Origin: an uncultured Treponema sp.
GTDB taxonomy: Bacteria; Spirochaetota; Spirochaetia; Treponematales; Treponemataceae
DNA: 17,609 nt
Direction: 5' to 3'
NCBI GenBank assembly: GCA_905372265.1
Contig: CAJPOL010000031.1
Location: forward strand, 1-17,609
Part shown: positions 14,521-17,609 of the stretch, in pieces
Position numbering within the stretch: position 1 is the first letter of the stretch
How the letters are laid out: each line of letters opens with the position of its first letter
Made by a program: the position numbers and the translations under genes
The notes under the pieces: generated by a model
The model's database searches: none
Told to the model about the DNA's origin: nothing
Seen by the model: the letters and a program-made list of their open reading frames with translations, nothing else

Positions 14521-15383
14521 TCGATATTGTGCGCCTGCTCGCGGATATTTTCAAGCGCATCCTTTGCCAGAATAACAGCTTGGCCGATAGCTGCAAGCTG
14601 ATTTTTGGAGCCGATTGTATTGATTTCTCTATTGATTTCTTGACACAAGAAATCAATCCGTTTCCCCGGCGCCTGATTTTCGGCGATTTCCCGTTGCAGC
14701 GCACGGATATGCGCTTTTGCCCGTATAATTTCTTCGTTGATAGTATATTTTACCAGAAGAACCGCAATTTCCTGCATAATGCGCTGCTGATCAGGTTCAT
14801 GTTCCATAAGATCGGCAAATTTCTTCTTCAGCAAAGAAGTGAATATCCGCTCCATTTGCACGGCATTGTTTTCAATTTCCGTCAGAGCCTTCACAAGATT
14901 GTCAATTTTGTTCTGAATATCGGTGCACAACGCCTGTCCTTCCGTACTTCGTCCTTCATCATATTTTATAAAAAGCGTATTCAGAACCGGCAGTAAACTG
15001 CTTTGCCAGAGTTGTTCATCAAAAGTGCGGTCAAATTGCAGAACACCCTCTTGCTTCAAAAGCAGATCGAGCGTGATTTGATTTTCCATGTTGAGCGCCT
15101 GCGCAATCTCCGCCATTGCTTGATGATAAGCCTGAGCAAGGGGGATGTTCGGTAAAATATATTCTCCGCTTCGGATTTTTTTGACTCGTAGATAAAAATC
15201 GACCTTGCCGCGTATAATCCGTTGCGAAAAAAATTTGCGTAAAAAAGGATCAAGTTGATTCATCCAAGCAGGTATACTGAGATTTAAATCAAAAAAACGG
15301 GAATTATAACTTTTTAACTCACAAGAAATATCGGAATCATAAACACTGCTTTCCAAGTAGGCGTAGCCGGTCATACTTTTCAT
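14517..15383 (-). CDS. yicC: YicC family endoribonuclease
   Basis: Full-length YicC protein of 288 residues, matching the E. coli length. The signature N-terminus MKSMTGYAYLE is present, with the YicC N-terminal domain to about 155 (ELKSYNSRFFDLNLSIP). The C-terminal DUF1732 region contains GKRIDFLCQEINREINTIGS and ends in DALENIREQAHNIE, as in homologues. YicC proteins are endoribonucleases that help degrade regulatory RNAs in E. coli; the treponemal target is unknown. It overlaps the murC stop by 4 nt and the cytidylate-kinase-like start by 4 nt, so all three are translationally coupled. Confidence 0.94.
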   Translation of the reverse strand: MKSMTGYAYLESSVYDSDISCELKSYNSRFFDLNLSIPAWMNQLDPFLRKFFSQRIIRGKVDFYLRVKKIRSGEYILPNIPLAQAYHQAMAEIAQALNMENQITLDLLLKQEGVLQFDRTFDEQLWQSSLLPVLNTLFIKYDEGRSTEGQALCTDIQNKIDNLVKALTEIENNAVQMERIFTSLLKKKFADLMEHEPDQQRIMQEIAVLLVKYTINEEIIRAKAHIRALQREIAENQAPGKRIDFLCQEINREINTIGSKNQLAAIGQAVILAKDALENIREQAHNIE

Positions 15384-16834
15384 ATCGTTACCGCCTTTTC
15401 CAATAATTCGGTATATACCTTTTGTCCGAGTTTCCAGTTATCGCCTGCGCCGATGGTGATAAACAAATCACCTTCATGCAGCTCATTTTTTAAAAAATCG
15501 CACGCATCCATCACTTCCTCAAAATAGCGAACCTTTTTATGCTTTTTCTTTGTTTTTTCGTATAATGTTTTGCCGTCGAGACTGCCTGTGTATTTTTCCC
15601 GTGCCGAAGCATAAATTTTATGCAGCACGACCATATCGGCGTCTGAGAATGCATCTGCGAATTCATTCAGCAAAGCGGCTGTGCGCGAATAGGTATGCGA
15701 CATAAAATCGGCGACGATACGCCGTTTAGGATAAAATGCCCGCAATCCTTTTAGCGTTTTTTTGATGGCTGTCGGATGATGGCCGTAATCGTCCATAAAT
15801 AAGATGCCGTTCACCTCGCCGATGATCTCACTGCGCCGTTTTGCTCCTTTAAATGAGGCAAGACCGTTTCGTATAGCGGTTAAGTCGCCAACCGTTAACT
15901 CTTTTCGTTCTTCTTTAATAAGACTGACCGCGAGTGCAATCGCTGCTGCTGCGTTGAGTACGGTGTGTTCTCCCGGAATGCCGATATGAAATTCACCTGC
16001 AAAGCCGCGTAGCGAGAATACGGATTGCCCGTCCTTTACCCCGTGTATCTTAATTGCATAATCGCCGACGGCTGTTTTTCCGTATGGAATAAAGATCAAA
16101 TCGGGACGGGAACCGAAAGCAAGCTGAACGGTTTCCCGCGCGCCCGGATCATCGGCACAGTAAAAGACCTCACTGAAATGCGGAAGCCTGTCAAGGTATT
16201 GTAAAAAAGCTGTTAATATATCTTCATAGCGGGGGTAATAATCTTGATGGTCGCTTTCAACGCTTGTTAATACTATTTTTTTAGGATGAAAAAGGAGAAA
16301 ATGGCGTTTATACTCGCATGTTTCCGCAACAAAATATTTTGCGCCCTTTATCATGGTGCAGCTGTTGTTAAAATTAGACACAGCGCTCCCTGCAAGAACC
16401 GCCGCTTCGAGATTGAGCTCCTGTAACAGCGTACCGATAATAGCGGTGGTAGTGGTTTTCCCATGAACCCCTGCTATTCCTACCGAATAACTCCGTTCAG
16501 AGAAAGCTCCGAGCGCTTCGGGGTAGCTGAGAACCGGTATCCCTTTTTGAAAAGCAGCACGCAGTTCTTCATTTTCTTCCGGTGTATAAGCAGGCGAATA
16601 CACTGCAAGGCGGGTCTGCTCAGGAATATTGGATGCTGAAAACGGGGATGTAACGGAAATGTTTATTTTTTTTAAAAGTGCATCAGTATAAAATACATCG
16701 GCGACATCGCTGCCTGTTATACGGGCTCCCCGCGCGGAAAGCAACTCGGCAAGGGCTGCCATACCGGTTCCTTTGATACCGATCATGTGGATATGGTAGC
16801 CGGACAGATTCTCCGGTAAACGAAACTGACTCAT
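15380..16834 (-). CDS. murC: UDP-N-acetylmuramate--L-alanine ligase
   Basis: Cytoplasmic ATP-dependent ligase that adds L-alanine to UDP-N-acetylmuramic acid, the first peptide step of peptidoglycan synthesis. The start at 16834 (MSQFRLP) is chosen because the family's nucleotide-binding motif HMIGIKGTGMAALAELL follows about 20 residues later and the frame upstream belongs to a transposase fragment. This gives 484 residues, normal for MurC. The ATP loop GVHGKTTTTAIIG, the ESDHQDYYP segment and the motif MDDYGHHPTAI are clear. There is no good Shine-Dalgarno sequence, but a promoter-like pair ends about 8 bases before the ATG, so the message may be leaderless. It heads the operon murC-yicC-cmk-like-mutY-like. 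An in-frame extension to 17278 should not be annotated as MurC. Confidence 0.93.
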   Translation of the reverse strand: MSQFRLPENLSGYHIHMIGIKGTGMAALAELLSARGARITGSDVADVFYTDALLKKINISVTSPFSASNIPEQTRLAVYSPAYTPEENEELRAAFQKGIPVLSYPEALGAFSERSYSVGIAGVHGKTTTTAIIGTLLQELNLEAAVLAGSAVSNFNNSCTMIKGAKYFVAETCEYKRHFLLFHPKKIVLTSVESDHQDYYPRYEDILTAFLQYLDRLPHFSEVFYCADDPGARETVQLAFGSRPDLIFIPYGKTAVGDYAIKIHGVKDGQSVFSLRGFAGEFHIGIPGEHTVLNAAAAIALAVSLIKEERKELTVGDLTAIRNGLASFKGAKRRSEIIGEVNGILFMDDYGHHPTAIKKTLKGLRAFYPKRRIVADFMSHTYSRTAALLNEFADAFSDADMVVLHKIYASAREKYTGSLDGKTLYEKTKKKHKKVRYFEEVMDACDFLKNELHEGDLFITIGAGDNWKLGQKVYTELLEKAVTI

Positions 16835-16841
16835 ACCGGCT

Positions 16842-16870
16842 ATAGTAAAGGAAAATCGAGTTTTGAGCAA
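16842..16870 (-). promoter_or_regulatory. Candidate murC promoter
   Basis: On the minus strand TTGCTC (16870-16865), a 17-base spacer and TACTAT (16847-16842) form a moderate sigma-70-like pair. The expected transcription start, six to seven bases on, falls at about 16835-16836, next to the murC ATG at 16834. It lies in the short native stretch between the transposase fragment and murC. Found by eye; three and four of six consensus matches. Confidence 0.45.
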
Positions 16871-16897
16871 GAACGGCGGTATGAAGTAACAGGGTTG

Positions 16898-17329
16898 CCA
16901 TGATACATCATCCGTCGTAAATGCTGTTCTTATTTCCTTTCTGCTATGCTCTCTTTCACTTGTTTGAGCACTATCCATATTTGCGCGCAATGCTGCGGTC
17001 TGTATATAGTCCTCTATATCACTCTTAAGCGTCGGTTGATTGTCCTTTGCAGACAGAAGATAGTCTGCTTTTTTCTCAATAATAGCCTGCACAGTGTCAA
17101 TCCGGCAATTTAAAGCATCGGCTACGACCATATACCTTTCAAATTCGAGTGATTTAATAAGGTTCTGCATAGCCGGTATTTCATTTGATTTGCCTGCTGC
17201 TGTTTTTTGAGCAAGGGTCAACCCTAATTCCCCTATGTGTGCGCTGACAATATGTAAGGGACTATCATACTTTTTCATCTTCTCTGTCGAACGGATTTCC
17301 TTGCCGTCTACAGTATCTCCATCCCATGG
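16898..17329 (-). pseudogene. ISAs1-family transposase fragment fused in frame upstream of murC
   Basis: The minus-strand frame from after a stop at 17332-17330 down to 16898 reads VDGKEIRS, then PLHIVSAHIGELGLTLAQ, SNEIPAMQNLIKSLE, VVADALNCR, ADYLLSAKDNQPTLK and REHSRKEIRTAFTTDDVSW. This is the classic order of ISAs1-family DDE transposases, from the first catalytic Asp (VDGK) through the second (VVADAL). The N-terminal domain upstream is missing or frameshifted, and the C-terminal third with the last catalytic residue is missing. After DDVSW the sequence turns into an unrelated stretch of about 20 codons that runs without a stop into murC. The ATG at 17278 has no proper ribosome site, so the joined 632-codon frame is probably not expressed as one protein. 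Confidence 0.85.
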
Positions 17330-17538
17330 TTATCAGCTTAGCATATGTTTTAAGCCTTAAACATCCTTTTTTCAAAAATTGATTTCCGTGATACGGAGTA
17401 GCGAAGAACAGATAGTTTTATCCTGCATTGTATGGCAGAAGATAAAATCGTCGGTAATGGTTAATGAATAAAAGTCTTTGTGTATTGTTTAATCTCTTTG
17501 TATGCTATATATGACACAAAAAGGCTTTTGGCTATTTT
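17330..17538. other. A+T-rich non-coding stretch with a hairpin
   Basis: No gene is evident. On the minus strand, a short reading near 17377-17360 (NQFLKKG) could be more decayed transposase, but this is weak. A stem-loop of TTTTATC (17416-17422) and CTGC (17423-17426) against GCAG (17435-17438) and GATAAAA (17441-17447) is visible, with a 2-base bulge. Positions 17502-17531 resemble 11973-12002 upstream of the lipoprotein gene when read on the minus strand. Confidence 0.5.
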
Positions 17539-17609
17539 TTATTCGTGCGGAGGGTTAATACCCCGACGCTTGCGTCGTAATGAAGGGTATTAAAGCCGAC
17601 TGCAACCAC
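17539..17609 (-). repeat. Dispersed palindromic repeat, copy 2 (inverted)
   Basis: On the minus strand this unit starts GTGGTTGCAGTCGG at the window edge and ends CCCTCCGCACGAATAA, matching the copy at 3789-3861. The core stem is kept: TTAATACCC (17555-17563), CGACGC (17564-17569), TT, GCGTCG (17572-17577), a 7-base bulge TAATGAA, and GGGTATTAA (17585-17593). The loop differs (2 bases instead of 3) and the bulge differs in sequence but not length. The element may continue beyond the window. Confidence 0.85.

Noticed and set aside
16835..17278. N-terminal extra domain of MurC
   Set aside because: The residues match an ISAs1-family transposase, not a MurC domain; MurC is complete from 16834.

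Overview
The window looks like a chromosomal stretch from a Treponema-type spirochaete of moderate G+C. By eye the composition and gene set fit the oral group around T. vincentii and T. medium better than the A+T-rich T. denticola, but this is an impression and was not computed. Supporting signs are the chemotaxis genes (a membrane receptor, cheR and cheB), a spirochaetal DUF5312-like protein, a YicC gene followed by an unusual cytidylate-kinase-like gene, a fused aroDE gene, and a lipoprotein with a relaxed lipobox.

Layout of the left part. Positions 2-1939 hold the 3' part of a methyl-accepting chemotaxis receptor cut by the window edge. Positions 1980-2371 hold a decayed, internally deleted IS256-family element. 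Then come a doubtful small ORF, a tRNA-Val(GAC) on the minus strand, and ribonuclease Z at 2816-3742, which ends in a strong hairpin and a dispersed palindromic repeat. A sensor kinase and a NarL-type response regulator follow, overlapping by 4 nt (3914-5628). Next is aroDE overlapping rpiA (5726-7925).

Layout of the right part. The DUF5312-like gene (7985-9709) is followed by cheR and cheB (9809-11873), with a clear promoter before cheR and a perfect palindrome between cheR and cheB. A lipoprotein with a lamin-tail-like C-terminus (12017-13072) is preceded by a hairpin that overlaps its Shine-Dalgarno sequence. The minus strand carries the tight operon murC-yicC-cmk-like-mutY-like (16834 down to 13110). 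Just upstream of murC is a fragment of an ISAs1-family transposase, read in frame with murC so that it yields a false 632-residue ORF. The last bases are a second, inverted copy of the repeat seen after ribonuclease Z.

How the genes fit together. The receptor, CheR and CheB form the adaptation arm of chemotaxis: CheR methylates receptors, CheB removes the methyl groups. RpiA and AroDE sit in the pentose phosphate and shikimate pathways, which are linked through erythrose 4-phosphate. MurC serves peptidoglycan synthesis, YicC RNA turnover, the kinase-like protein probably nucleotide metabolism, and the MutY-like protein DNA repair. I found no CRISPR array, phage module or defence island. The most notable items are the transposase-murC in-frame junction, the MutY-like glycosylase without an iron-sulfur cluster and with an altered catalytic position, the paired inverted repeat elements, and the hairpin over the lipoprotein start.
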